Assembly (NCBI GenBank): GCA_034189085.1
Contig: JAXHVH010000033.1
Coordinates: forward strand, 1 to 27,850
Reading direction: 5' to 3'
DNA: 27,850 nucleotides
DNA from: M55B129 sp034189085
GTDB lineage: Bacteria > Bacillota > Dethiobacteria > DTU022
Every line of letters starts with the position of its first letter. Position 1 is the first letter of the stretch. Positions 1-7,621 of this stretch are shown here, piece after piece. The translations under genes and the position numbers were made by a program. The notes under the pieces are model-generated. The model was not told the DNA's origin. It searched no databases and worked only from the letters and a program-made list of their open reading frames with translations.

Positions 1-1
1 T

Positions 2-292
2 CAGCTCAAACCCCAGCTGGAAGAAGCCAAAAAAGAAATAGCTGAATATATTGAACAGGAAGAAGATGTCCTGTCATACGTTATTTTTCCCAACGTGGCT
101 ATCGATTTTTTCAAACGGCGCTGTGGCACACTCCCACCGTTGGAGCTTAACAAAAGCTGCGACAGCGGTAAAGTGATCAATGCAGTAAAGGATCCGAAGA
201 GCGAAACGGGAATTCCTGCCCTGGCCGATCTGCAGGCGGTTGATGAATCGCTTATTGGCAGTGATGATAGTAATGTTATTTACCCTGCTTAA
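2..292 (+). CDS. PycB / oxaloacetate decarboxylase alpha-type carboxyltransferase, C-terminal fragment
   Basis: Only the last 96 codons are in the window; the gene starts upstream. The visible segment contains EEDVLSYVIFPNVAIDFFKR, which resembles the end of the PYC/OADA carboxyltransferase domain in pyruvate carboxylase subunit B, oxaloacetate decarboxylase alpha and transcarboxylase 5S proteins. These enzymes move a carboxyl group between carboxybiotin and pyruvate or oxaloacetate. The protein stops about 70 residues after that motif, and no biotinyl-lysine (AMKM) domain follows. It is therefore a 5S/PycB-like form that would need a separate biotin carrier. Which of the three activities it has cannot be decided from the fragment. 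No hairpin terminator is obvious after the stop. Confidence 0.75.
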   Translation, partial: QLKPQLEEAKKEIAEYIEQEEDVLSYVIFPNVAIDFFKRRCGTLPPLELNKSCDSGKVINAVKDPKSETGIPALADLQAVDESLIGSDDSNVIYPA

Positions 293-379
293 ATAATAGC
301 CTTTGCAGAAACCCTGCAGGAGAAAATAGCCATGAGAACAGTAAAAAATTGGTTATCGAAAAAAGTAGTGCGTTGCTTG

Positions 380-408
380 TTGACACCCCCGGGTGGTGGA
401 TCTATAAT
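380..408 (+). promoter_or_regulatory. Consensus sigma-A promoter of the ilv-leu operon
   Basis: TTGACA at 380-385 and TATAAT at 403-408 are separated by exactly 17 nt. Both hexamers match the sigma-A consensus perfectly. The promoter lies about 30 nt upstream of the T-box leader and faces ilvE, so the transcript would begin near 415. Confidence 0.88.
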
Positions 409-438
409 AAAAGGCAATCTTTCATTGAAAGGCCATGA

Positions 439-668
439 TGGGCAGGAGTAAGCGGCGGTGTTTTTTTAGAGAGCCGGCGCAGGTGCAAACCGGTAAAACA
501 TGTCGTTGAAGGTCGGTCCGGAGCTGTTCGGCTGAATTACAGTAAGCCGAATCGGGTTGATACCGTTACCATGATCAGCGAGAAGCATTATCCTGAAAAG
601 ATAATGCTGAAAAAGGGTGGTACCGCGGAGGAAACCCTTCGCCCCTTTGGGCGGAGGGTATTTTTATA
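439..668 (+). promoter_or_regulatory. T-box riboswitch leader of the ilvE operon (probably branched-chain, possible GUC Val specifier)
   Basis: Hallmarks appear in the expected order. There is an AGTA bulge at 447-450, AGAGAG at 468-473, and a distal Stem I loop of CCGG(474-477)...GGTGCAA(482-488)...CCGG(490-493). GAA at 508-510 precedes the specifier region, followed by GGAGC at 520-524. A perfect 7-bp hairpin (527-533 with 545-551) and a 9-bp hairpin (584-592 with 600-608) follow. The T-box sequence GGGTGGTACCGCGG is at 615-628. Uncharged tRNA pairing its acceptor end with the T-box would stabilise the antiterminator. The specifier is read as GUC (valine) at 512-514 by position and operon content; this is an inference, and GGU at 511-513 is the alternative register. 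Confidence 0.92.
634..666 (+). terminator. T-box-controlled intrinsic terminator (attenuator)
   Basis: A 10-bp stem, 634-643 pairing with 650-659, closes a short loop and is followed by a T-rich tail (TATTTTTATATA). It overlaps the 3' side of the T-box antiterminator, so the two structures exclude each other, as expected for T-box attenuation. Confidence 0.88.
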
Positions 669-702
669 TATTGATATACATTATGGGAGGAGAGAGTGGA
701 AG

Positions 703-1578
703 GTGAACCGGAAAATTTTTATGAACGGTCAGCTGGTTCCGGAGGAGGAAGCTGTAGTATCTGTTTTTGATCACGGTTATCTCTATGGTGACGGTGTTTT
801 TGAAGGCATCCGAGCTTATAAAGGCAGGGTTTTCCGACTGGATGAACATACCCGCAGGCTCTTTGACTCGGCAAAATCAATCATGCTCAATATTCCCTAC
901 AGCGAGCAGGAGATGAACGAAGCCATTGTTGACACAATCAAGGCGAACAATTTGCAAGATGCTTACATAAGAGTGGTAGTTTCAAGGGGGAAAGGTGATC
1001 TCGGCCTTGACCCGCGGAAATGCAAGGAATCGCAGGTTGTGATCATCGCCGATAAAATTGTGCTTTACCCCGAAGAGCTTTATGAAAAAGGACTCAATGT
1101 TGTGACCGTAGCCACCCGCCGCAACATGGCAGATGCCCTTGATCCGAAAATAAAGTCCCTTAATTATTTGAATAATATCCTGGCCAAAATTGAAGCTAAC
1201 CGGGCCGGGGTCCTGGAGGCGCTGATGATCAGCGGTCAGGGATACATTTGCGAAGGGACAGGAGACAACATTTTCATCTATCGCAAAGGGAAATTGATTA
1301 CTCCGCCACCTTATCTTGGTATCTTAGAAGGAGTGACAAGGGCGGTCATTTTAGAAATTGCAGAGGAAGAAAATATCCCTTACCAGGAAACCCCTTTCAC
1401 GCGGCACGATCTTTACACAGCCGATGAATGTTTCTTAAGCGGTACTGCCGCAGAACTTATCCCGGTCATTGAAGCTGACATGCGGGTTATAGGCACCGGC
1501 GAACCGGGGCCGGTAACCAGGCGCCTGATAAAAAGGTTTCGGGAACGCGCCAACAGCGAAGGAACGCCCGTCGCTTAA
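703..1578 (+). CDS. ilvE: Branched-chain amino acid aminotransferase
   Basis: A class IV PLP-dependent aminotransferase of 291 residues. It catalyses the last step of Val, Ile and Leu synthesis, transferring the amino group from glutamate to the branched 2-oxo acid in the cytoplasm. The N-terminal FDHGYLYGDGVFEGIRAY block is characteristic. The PLP lysine is in KSLNYLNN (K151), and a GTGDNIF segment and SGTAAELIPV near the C-terminus complete the fold signature. An in-frame ATG at 571 lies inside the T-box leader, so it is rejected. GTG 703 is preceded at about 10 nt by GGGAGGAG; ATG 721 is possible but its RBS would be too far away. It is the first gene of the operon. Members of this fold can also act as D-amino acid or aminodeoxychorismate lyase enzymes, but motif and context favour IlvE. 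Confidence 0.93.
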   Translation: MNRKIFMNGQLVPEEEAVVSVFDHGYLYGDGVFEGIRAYKGRVFRLDEHTRRLFDSAKSIMLNIPYSEQEMNEAIVDTIKANNLQDAYIRVVVSRGKGDLGLDPRKCKESQVVIIADKIVLYPEELYEKGLNVVTVATRRNMADALDPKIKSLNYLNNILAKIEANRAGVLEALMISGQGYICEGTGDNIFIYRKGKLITPPPYLGILEGVTRAVILEIAEEENIPYQETPFTRHDLYTADECFLSGTAAELIPVIEADMRVIGTGEPGPVTRRLIKRFRERANSEGTPVA

Positions 1579-1688
1579 TTAATGGGATGTCCTTTTCAGT
1601 GGACTGATGCAATGCCGACAACTTTCTGTGGAAGAAGGATCATGGACATTTAATAAATAAGCGGAATGAACCTGAAGGAGGTTTTATT

Positions 1689-3377
1689 ATGCGCAGTCAT
1701 AAAGCAACCCGCGGTGCCGACCGGGCGCCTCACCGTTCCCTATTTTCGGCGGCAGGTTTTCACCCTGCTGAACTGGAGCAGCCCCTGGTGGGAGTGGCCA
1801 GTTCAGCTAACGATATTGTGCCGGGTCATGTTCACCTGGAGAAGATAGCCGAAGCAGTCAAGGCAGGGGTAAGGATGGGCGGCGGAACGCCGGTTGAATT
1901 TACGACCATCGGCGTTTGTGATGGTATTGCCATGAATCATGCCGGCATGCATTACTCCCTGGCCAGTCGGGAACTAATCGCCGACAGCATTGAAGTGATG
2001 GTTGAAGCACACTGTTTTGATGCCCTGGTCCTGGTGACAAACTGTGATAAGATCACACCGGGGATGATGATAGCAGCGGCCAGGCTGAACCTGCCCACTG
2101 TAATGATCAGCGGCGGGCCCATGCTCGCCGGGGAGATTGACGGCAAAAAGATAGATTTAAGCAGTGTTTTTGAAGCTGTTGGGTCTTTTCATGCTGGACG
2201 GATGACCGAAGAGGAACTAGAAAATATTGCTGATAATGCCTGCCCCGGATGCGGATCCTGTGCCGGTATGTTTACAGCCAACTCCATGAACTGTATGGCG
2301 GAAGCGCTGGGGTTAGCCCTGCCCGGTAACGGAACCATACCGGCAATCAGTGCCAAACGTTTGCACCTGGCCAAGGAAGCTGGCATGCGAGTTATGGATT
2401 TACTTGAGAAAAAAATTAAAGCTTTAGATATTCTCGTCCCCGATGCTTTTGAAAATGCCCTGGCAGTCGACATGGCCCTGGGTTGTTCCACCAACACATT
2501 GCTTCATCTGACAGCGCTTGCCTACGAATGCGGACTGAAAATAGATTTCAACCGTGTCAATGAGATCAGCAGAAAGACACCACAGCTCTGCCTGCTAAGC
2601 CCTGCCGGTCAGGACAGAATTGAAGATTTGGACCGCGCTGGCGGAATCAAAGCGGTGATGAAAGAACTGCTCCAGGCCGGCCTGCTGGAAAAAGAGCTCA
2701 TTACTGTGACCAGCAAAACTGTCGCCGAGAATCTGGTAGCTGCAACTGGTGCAGACGGCAAAGTAATTCGGACCATCGATAATCCTTATCGGCCGGAAGG
2801 AGGTCTGGCGGTCCTCTTCGGCAGCCTCTCTCCGGATGGCTCGGTAGTTAAGCAGGGAGCAGTTGCCGCTTCGATGCAGCATTTTGAAGGAAAAGCGCGT
2901 GTGTTCGACAGCGAGGAAAGTGTCAGCGCGGCGATAAACCGGGGCGAAATAACGGAGGGCAGCGTGGTGGTGATTCGTTACGAAGGGCCTCGTGGTGGCC
3001 CTGGCATGAGAGAGATGCTTTCACCAACTTCTGCGCTGGCGGGAATGGGCCTGGACGAGAAGGTTGCCCTGATTACCGACGGACGGTTTTCGGGCGCCAC
3101 AAGAGGGGCTTCGATCGGCCATGTTTCCCCTGAAGCCGCTGCTGGCGGGCCTATTGCCCTGGTTGAAGACGGCGATCTGATATCTATAGATCTTCCGGGA
3201 AGACGGCTTGACTTAAAGGTCCCCGAGGAAGAACTGCAGCAAAGGCGGGCTTCCTGGAAACGACCTGAACCGAAAATCAACCGCGGTTACCTGAAAAGGT
3301 ATGCCAGGCAGGTTTCGTCCGCCAGCAGCGGAGCAGTATTCAGTGCCGACAATGGCGAGGGGAATGATCAGCAATGA
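1689..3377 (+). CDS. ilvD: Dihydroxy-acid dehydratase
   Basis: 562 residues, normal length for IlvD/Edd-family dehydratases. It dehydrates 2,3-dihydroxy-isovalerate (and the methylvalerate analogue) to the 2-oxo acid using an Fe-S cluster. Diagnostic segments are RAPHRSL near the N-terminus, PGHVHL, VCDGIAMNH (C77), NCDKITPGM (C119), CPGCGSCAGMFTANSMNC (C185, C188, C191), and SGATRGASIGH with the catalytic serine region. C119 and C191 align by motif with known cluster ligands; C77 could be a third. ATG 1689 follows AAGGAGG at good spacing. The last bases overlap the ilvB start by 4 nt (ATGA), indicating translational coupling. The 110-nt gap from ilvE shows no terminator. Confidence 0.96.
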   Translation: MRSHKATRGADRAPHRSLFSAAGFHPAELEQPLVGVASSANDIVPGHVHLEKIAEAVKAGVRMGGGTPVEFTTIGVCDGIAMNHAGMHYSLASRELIADSIEVMVEAHCFDALVLVTNCDKITPGMMIAAARLNLPTVMISGGPMLAGEIDGKKIDLSSVFEAVGSFHAGRMTEEELENIADNACPGCGSCAGMFTANSMNCMAEALGLALPGNGTIPAISAKRLHLAKEAGMRVMDLLEKKIKALDILVPDAFENALAVDMALGCSTNTLLHLTALAYECGLKIDFNRVNEISRKTPQLCLLSPAGQDRIEDLDRAGGIKAVMKELLQAGLLEKELITVTSKTVAENLVAATGADGKVIRTIDNPYRPEGGLAVLFGSLSPDGSVVKQGAVAASMQHFEGKARVFDSEESVSAAINRGEITEGSVVVIRYEGPRGGPGMREMLSPTSALAGMGLDEKVALITDGRFSGATRGASIGHVSPEAAAGGPIALVEDGDLISIDLPGRRLDLKVPEEELQQRRASWKRPEPKINRGYLKRYARQVSSASSGAVFSADNGEGNDQQ

Positions 3378-5071
3378 AGAAGAAAAAAATGATCAAAGGA
3401 TCGCAGATGATCCTGTCAGCCCTGGAAAAAGAAGGAGTTGATGTTATTTTCGGTTTCCCCGGAGGAGCGGTCCTGCCGCTTTATGATCAGCTCTATGATG
3501 CTCCCTTCAAGCACATCTTGACCAGGCACGAACAGGCTGCCGTCCATGCTGCTGACAGTTATGCCCGCGTAACAGGCAAGACTGGGGTGGTCTTTGCTAC
3601 TTCCGGACCCGGGGCGACAAACCTGGTGACGGGTATTACCAATGCCTACATGGATTCTGTACCACTGGTTCTGATCACAGGTCAGGTTGGGAGGAACCTT
3701 ATTGGGACCGACGCTTTCCAGGAAGCGGATATTACCGGCATTACCATGCCTATCACCAAGCACAACTACCTTGTTAAATCAATAGAAGAACTTCCAACAG
3801 TGATGTCCGAAGCTTTTTACATAGCCTCCACGGGCAGGAAAGGGCCTGTTTTAATCGATGTACCGAAGGATGTATTTGATCTTGAAGGGCCCTTTCAATA
3901 TGAGGAGAAATGCCACATCCCCGGTTACAACCCAACATACAAGGGACATATCGGTCAGATTAACCGGGCGGTTAAAGCAATGCGAGACGCCAAAAAACCG
4001 GTTATTTTCGGAGGAGGAGGATTGATACGGGCCGGGGCTTCACAAGTCCTGCGAGAGCTGGCTGAAAAGGCCCGGATCCCGGTAATCCTGTCACTGATGG
4101 GGCTCGGTGCTTATCCTGGAGACGGCGAGTTGTTCCTGGGCATGCCCGGCATGCACGGATGCGTAACGGCCAACTATGCCTTAACGGAAGCCGATTTGAT
4201 CATTGGTGCCGGGGTGAGGTTTGATGATCGTGTCACCGGGAAACTGGATACATTTGCTCCCCAGGCTAAAATTATTCATATCGATATCGACCCTGCTGAA
4301 ATCGGTAAAAATGTGATGATAGACGTACCCATTGTCGGTGATGTGCGGCTGGTCCTGGAAGAGCTGGTGCAGAGATTAAAGCCAGGTAATACTACCAAAT
4401 GGTTGAAGCAGATTAAAACGTGGCAGGATCAGTACCCTATGCCCATGGGCAGAGAAGACAAAGTGGGGAAACTGAGGCCCCAGTATGTAATCCGGGAACT
4501 GAGCCGGCTTAGTGATGAGAACACTATTGTTGTTACCGATGTGGGGCAGCATCAGATGTGGACTGCCCAGCATTTCGTGATCCGCAAACCCAACACGTTT
4601 ATCACTTCCGGAGGATTGGGGACGATGGGTTTTGGTTTCCCCGCTGCTGTGGGAGCGAAGTTTGCCGCTCCCGATTCACGGGTAATCTGTATAACCGGCG
4701 ATGGCGGCTTCCAGATGAATATCCAGGAGCTGGCCACGGTGGTCAAAAACCAGGTTGATTTGACCATTGCCCTGATCAATAACAGCTATCTGGGTATGGT
4801 CCGCCAGTGGCAGGAAATGTTTTATGACCGACGTTATTCCCATACCGGCCTGCAGGGCAGCCCCGATTTTGTCAATGTTGCCGAGGCCTTTGGCGCAAGG
4901 GGGCTGCGTGCAAGCACTGAAGAGGAGGCTACAGAGGCGATAAAGCAGGCTTTTGCCATGAAAGGTCCTGTTTTGATCGACTTTGTTGTGGATCAGGAAG
5001 AAAATGTCTATCCCATGGTGGCCCCAAACCGGGCGATCAATGACATTATTACCGGGGGGGATGAGCAATGA
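3374..5071 (+). CDS. ilvB: Acetolactate synthase large (catalytic) subunit
   Basis: A ThDP- and FAD-dependent enzyme of 565 residues that condenses two pyruvates to acetolactate, or pyruvate with 2-oxobutyrate. The N-terminal ThDP domain has FGFPGGAVLPLYDQL and TRHEQAAVHAADSYAR with the activating Glu at residue 53. The central domain carries the FAD site, and the C-terminal domain has the ThDP/Mg motif GDGGFQMN...INN. The biosynthetic type, not the catabolic AlsS, is indicated by the adjacent regulatory subunit. The start overlaps the ilvD stop by 4 nt, and the stop overlaps ilvN in the same way. Confidence 0.97.
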   Translation: MKKKKMIKGSQMILSALEKEGVDVIFGFPGGAVLPLYDQLYDAPFKHILTRHEQAAVHAADSYARVTGKTGVVFATSGPGATNLVTGITNAYMDSVPLVLITGQVGRNLIGTDAFQEADITGITMPITKHNYLVKSIEELPTVMSEAFYIASTGRKGPVLIDVPKDVFDLEGPFQYEEKCHIPGYNPTYKGHIGQINRAVKAMRDAKKPVIFGGGGLIRAGASQVLRELAEKARIPVILSLMGLGAYPGDGELFLGMPGMHGCVTANYALTEADLIIGAGVRFDDRVTGKLDTFAPQAKIIHIDIDPAEIGKNVMIDVPIVGDVRLVLEELVQRLKPGNTTKWLKQIKTWQDQYPMPMGREDKVGKLRPQYVIRELSRLSDENTIVVTDVGQHQMWTAQHFVIRKPNTFITSGGLGTMGFGFPAAVGAKFAAPDSRVICITGDGGFQMNIQELATVVKNQVDLTIALINNSYLGMVRQWQEMFYDRRYSHTGLQGSPDFVNVAEAFGARGLRASTEEEATEAIKQAFAMKGPVLIDFVVDQEENVYPMVAPNRAINDIITGGDEQ

Positions 5072-5562
5072 AACACGTGCTGGCAATTATCGTAGAGGAT
5101 AAGCCGGGAGTGTTGACCCGCGTTTCCGGCCTCTTCAGCCGCCGTGGGTTCAATATCGAAAATATCGCGGTTGGTGAGACTGTTACTTCTGGGATTTCCC
5201 GTATGACTGTAACTGTTGAAGGTAACGAAAGGACTATTGAACAGGTTGTCAAGCAGCTTCATAAACTGATCAATGTCATCAAGGTGAGTAACCTGGCCAG
5301 TGAACCGACGGTCTTGCGTGAGCTTATGCTGATAAAGGTAAAGGCTGAAACAGGCAACCGCAGTGACATTCAGCAGATCGTTGAAACCTTTCGCGGGAAA
5401 GTAGTTGATGTTTCTCCTGATTCAATGATCATCGAAGTAACAGGCAATGATGAAAAACTGGAAGCGATTAAACTGCTCCTTCACCATTTCGGGATCAAGG
5501 AAATTGTCCGTACCGGTAAAGTGGCCCTGCTGCGAGGCTCGAAAGTAACCCGGGAAAGCTGA
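5068..5562 (+). CDS. ilvN: Acetolactate synthase small (regulatory) subunit
   Basis: 164 residues. An N-terminal ACT domain (about residues 3-77; IVEDKPGVLTRVSGLFSRRG then NIENIAVG) binds valine for feedback inhibition. It is followed by the ALS_ss C-terminal domain that activates the catalytic subunit. Length and domain order match IlvN/IlvH of Firmicutes. The ATGA overlap with ilvB implies stoichiometric co-translation. Confidence 0.96.
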   Translation: MKHVLAIIVEDKPGVLTRVSGLFSRRGFNIENIAVGETVTSGISRMTVTVEGNERTIEQVVKQLHKLINVIKVSNLASEPTVLRELMLIKVKAETGNRSDIQQIVETFRGKVVDVSPDSMIIEVTGNDEKLEAIKLLLHHFGIKEIVRTGKVALLRGSKVTRES

Positions 5563-5613
5563 TTCCAGGAGCGGTAGGTTAAACTGCAAAAACCTGACAG
5601 GGGAGGATATATT

Positions 5614-6897
5614 ATGGATAGAAAGCATCCACCCACCGGGTCTGCCATGGTGGAAAAGATTCTGGCTGCCAGAGCAGGCTTGGAGCGAGTCAAACCAGGA
5701 GAACTGGTCAATGTGCCCGTTGATCTGGCGTTTGGTAATGATGTAACAGCACCGGTAGCAATCAAGGAATTCAGCCGTTTTGAGTTGGATCAAGTTTTTG
5801 ACCCGGACAAAATTGTCCTGGTCCCGGATCATTTTACTCCGAACAAGGACATTGCTTCGGCCGAGCAGGCACTGATAGTCCGCCATTTTGCCGAAAAGTA
5901 CAGTATTAATAATTATTTTGAAATAGGAAGAATGGGCATCGAACATGCTTTACTGCCCGAACAGGGTCTGGTCTGGCCTGGTGCGGTTATTATTGGGGCT
6001 GATTCTCACACCTGCACTTATGGGGCACTTGGAGCATTTGCCACCGGTGTCGGCAGCACCGATCTGGCGGCGGCAATGGCTACTGGTGAAGCGTGGTTCA
6101 AAGTGCCTCCGACGCTGCAGTTTATCTTCAACGGCACTCTGCCCGAATGGGTCAGCGGAAAGGACCTGATCCTTTACACAATTGGACAAATCGGTGTTGA
6201 TGGGGCCCGTTACAAAGCGATGGAATTTACCGGCCCGGTGATTGATAATCTTTCCATGGACGGACGCCTGACTATGTGCAATATGGCCATCGAAGCAGGT
6301 GGCAAATGCGGTTATGTCCAGCCTGATGAGATTACTTTTCAGTACCTGGAAGGAAGGGTAACAAAACCATATCAGCCGGTTTACAGCGACAGTGATGCTG
6401 AATACGAAAAAGTATTTCGTTATGATATCAGTGATCTTGAGCCGCAGATTGCTTTTCCTCCGTCACCGGATAATGTTCGGCCTCTTTCCGAAGCGGGTGA
6501 TATCAAGATTGACCAGGTGGTTATTGGGTCATGCACCAACGGACGGATCGAAGATCTGCGCATCGCAGCCCGGGTCTTGAAAAATAAGAAAGTTCATCCC
6601 CGGGTCAGGTTGATTGTGTTTCCGGCAACCCAGCACATTTACCGGCAGGCCATTGAAGAAGGCTTGATCAGCATTTTTGTTGAAGCAGAAGCGGCAATTA
6701 GTACGCCCACATGCGGTCCCTGTCTCGGCGGGCATATGGGTATACTGGCCCGCGGGGAAAAGGCTCTTTCTACAACCAACCGCAACTTTGTCGGGCGTAT
6801 GGGTCACCCGGAAAGTGAGGTTTACCTCTGCAATCCTGCGGTGGCTGCCGCATCGGCAGCTGCAGGCAGAATCGTGCATCCCCAGGAGGTTATCTAA
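5614..6897 (+). CDS. leuC: 3-isopropylmalate dehydratase large subunit
   Basis: An aconitase-superfamily protein of 427 residues that isomerises 2- to 3-isopropylmalate with LeuD. The [4Fe-4S] ligands are visible as C307 (GSCTNGR), C367 and C370 (PTCGPCLGGH). GADSHTCTYGALG is the conserved substrate-binding segment. The length fits the shorter archaeal/clostridial LeuC type rather than the ~470-residue enterobacterial one. This subfamily includes homoaconitase and citraconate-type enzymes, so specificity rests on context. ATG 5614 follows GGGGAGGA at good spacing, 51 nt after ilvN. Confidence 0.94.
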   Translation: MDRKHPPTGSAMVEKILAARAGLERVKPGELVNVPVDLAFGNDVTAPVAIKEFSRFELDQVFDPDKIVLVPDHFTPNKDIASAEQALIVRHFAEKYSINNYFEIGRMGIEHALLPEQGLVWPGAVIIGADSHTCTYGALGAFATGVGSTDLAAAMATGEAWFKVPPTLQFIFNGTLPEWVSGKDLILYTIGQIGVDGARYKAMEFTGPVIDNLSMDGRLTMCNMAIEAGGKCGYVQPDEITFQYLEGRVTKPYQPVYSDSDAEYEKVFRYDISDLEPQIAFPPSPDNVRPLSEAGDIKIDQVVIGSCTNGRIEDLRIAARVLKNKKVHPRVRLIVFPATQHIYRQAIEEGLISIFVEAEAAISTPTCGPCLGGHMGILARGEKALSTTNRNFVGRMGHPESEVYLCNPAVAAASAAAGRIVHPQEVI

Positions 6898-7394
6898 TGA
6901 TACTTGAAGGCAGGATCTGGATTTTTGGTGATAATATTGACACCGATGCAATTATCGCTGCCCGTTATCTAAATACAAGCGATCCTCAGGAACTGGCTGC
7001 GCATTTGATGGAAGACATTCGTCCTGAATTCCCCGGTCTTGTTGAACCCGGCGACATTATCGTAGCCGGTCAAAATTTTGGTTGTGGAAGCTCCAGGGAA
7101 CATGCTCCCCTGGCAATTAAAGGAGCGGGCATCTCCTGCGTAATCGCCCGCAGCTTTGCCCGTATCTTTTACCGTAATGCCATCAACATCGGCCTGCCAA
7201 TCCTGGAATGCCCGGATGATTTGTCAATGCTTCAGGAGGGCAGTGACAGACTGCAGGTTGATCTTGATGATGGCAAGATCACTGCCCCCGGGAGCGGGCT
7301 GGTCTACAGAGCTATTCCCTTTCCGCCATTTATGCAGGAATTGATTGGCCGCGGAGGCCTGATTGAATATGTTAAATCCCGTTTGCAAAAATAG
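6897..7394 (+). CDS. leuD: 3-isopropylmalate dehydratase small subunit
   Basis: 165 residues forming the swivel domain that pairs with LeuC. Family signatures are GDNIDTDAIIAARYL at the N-terminus and GQNFGCGSSREHAP around residues 57-71, with IARSFARIFYRNAINIGLP following. Its ATG shares one base with the leuC stop (TAATG), so translation is coupled. It is the last gene of the operon; the next promoter candidate appears about 75 nt downstream, and no strong terminator is seen directly after it. Confidence 0.95.
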   Translation: MILEGRIWIFGDNIDTDAIIAARYLNTSDPQELAAHLMEDIRPEFPGLVEPGDIIVAGQNFGCGSSREHAPLAIKGAGISCVIARSFARIFYRNAINIGLPILECPDDLSMLQEGSDRLQVDLDDGKITAPGSGLVYRAIPFPPFMQELIGRGGLIEYVKSRLQK

Positions 7395-7466
7395 CCCATC
7401 TTTTTTGATGCTTACCCGCGTCGGATTCTCAGTAGAAATCTACATTCAGGCAGATCAAAAAGAACA

Positions 7467-7495
7467 TTTACTATTTGCATTTTATAAGCGATAAT
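7467..7495 (+). promoter_or_regulatory. Probable promoter of the EF-G-like gene
   Basis: TTTACT (7467-7472) and GATAAT (7490-7495) are 17 nt apart. Each differs slightly from consensus, but spacing and position between leuD and the next gene fit a sigma-A promoter. Confidence 0.5.
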
Positions 7496-7499
7496 GTTA

Positions 7500-7601
7500 G
7501 GGTGTAACCGGAAGGAACATGCCTGTGAACAGGTAACCGGTATACCCCCATTATTTTATTTTTGGCATTAATATTTGCTCCGATCAGCATTGTGATCGGG
7601 A
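7500..7601 (+). promoter_or_regulatory. Structured leader of the EF-G-like gene (two hairpins)
   Basis: The outer arms GGGTGTAACCGG (7500-7511) and CCGGTATACCC (7537-7547) pair with one bulge and enclose a small CCTG/CAGG hairpin. A T-rich stretch (ATTATTTTATTTTT) follows, so this could act as a terminator or attenuator. A second hairpin (CCGATCA / TGATCGG, about 7580-7599) sits just upstream of the RBS GAGGAGG. No known riboswitch class was recognised. Confidence 0.4.
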
Positions 7602-7621
7602 GATTTTGAGGAGGCTGCTAT

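Noticed and set aside
332..451. A 39-codon ORF with an AGGAG ribosome binding site after the PycB fragment
   Set aside because: It contains both hexamers of the operon promoter and runs into the T-box leader. Its sequence shows no family feature, so it is probably chance.
571..702. Upstream extension of ilvE to ATG 571
   Set aside because: The segment is the T-box antiterminator/terminator region, has no RBS, and the encoded extra residues are not part of the aminotransferase family.
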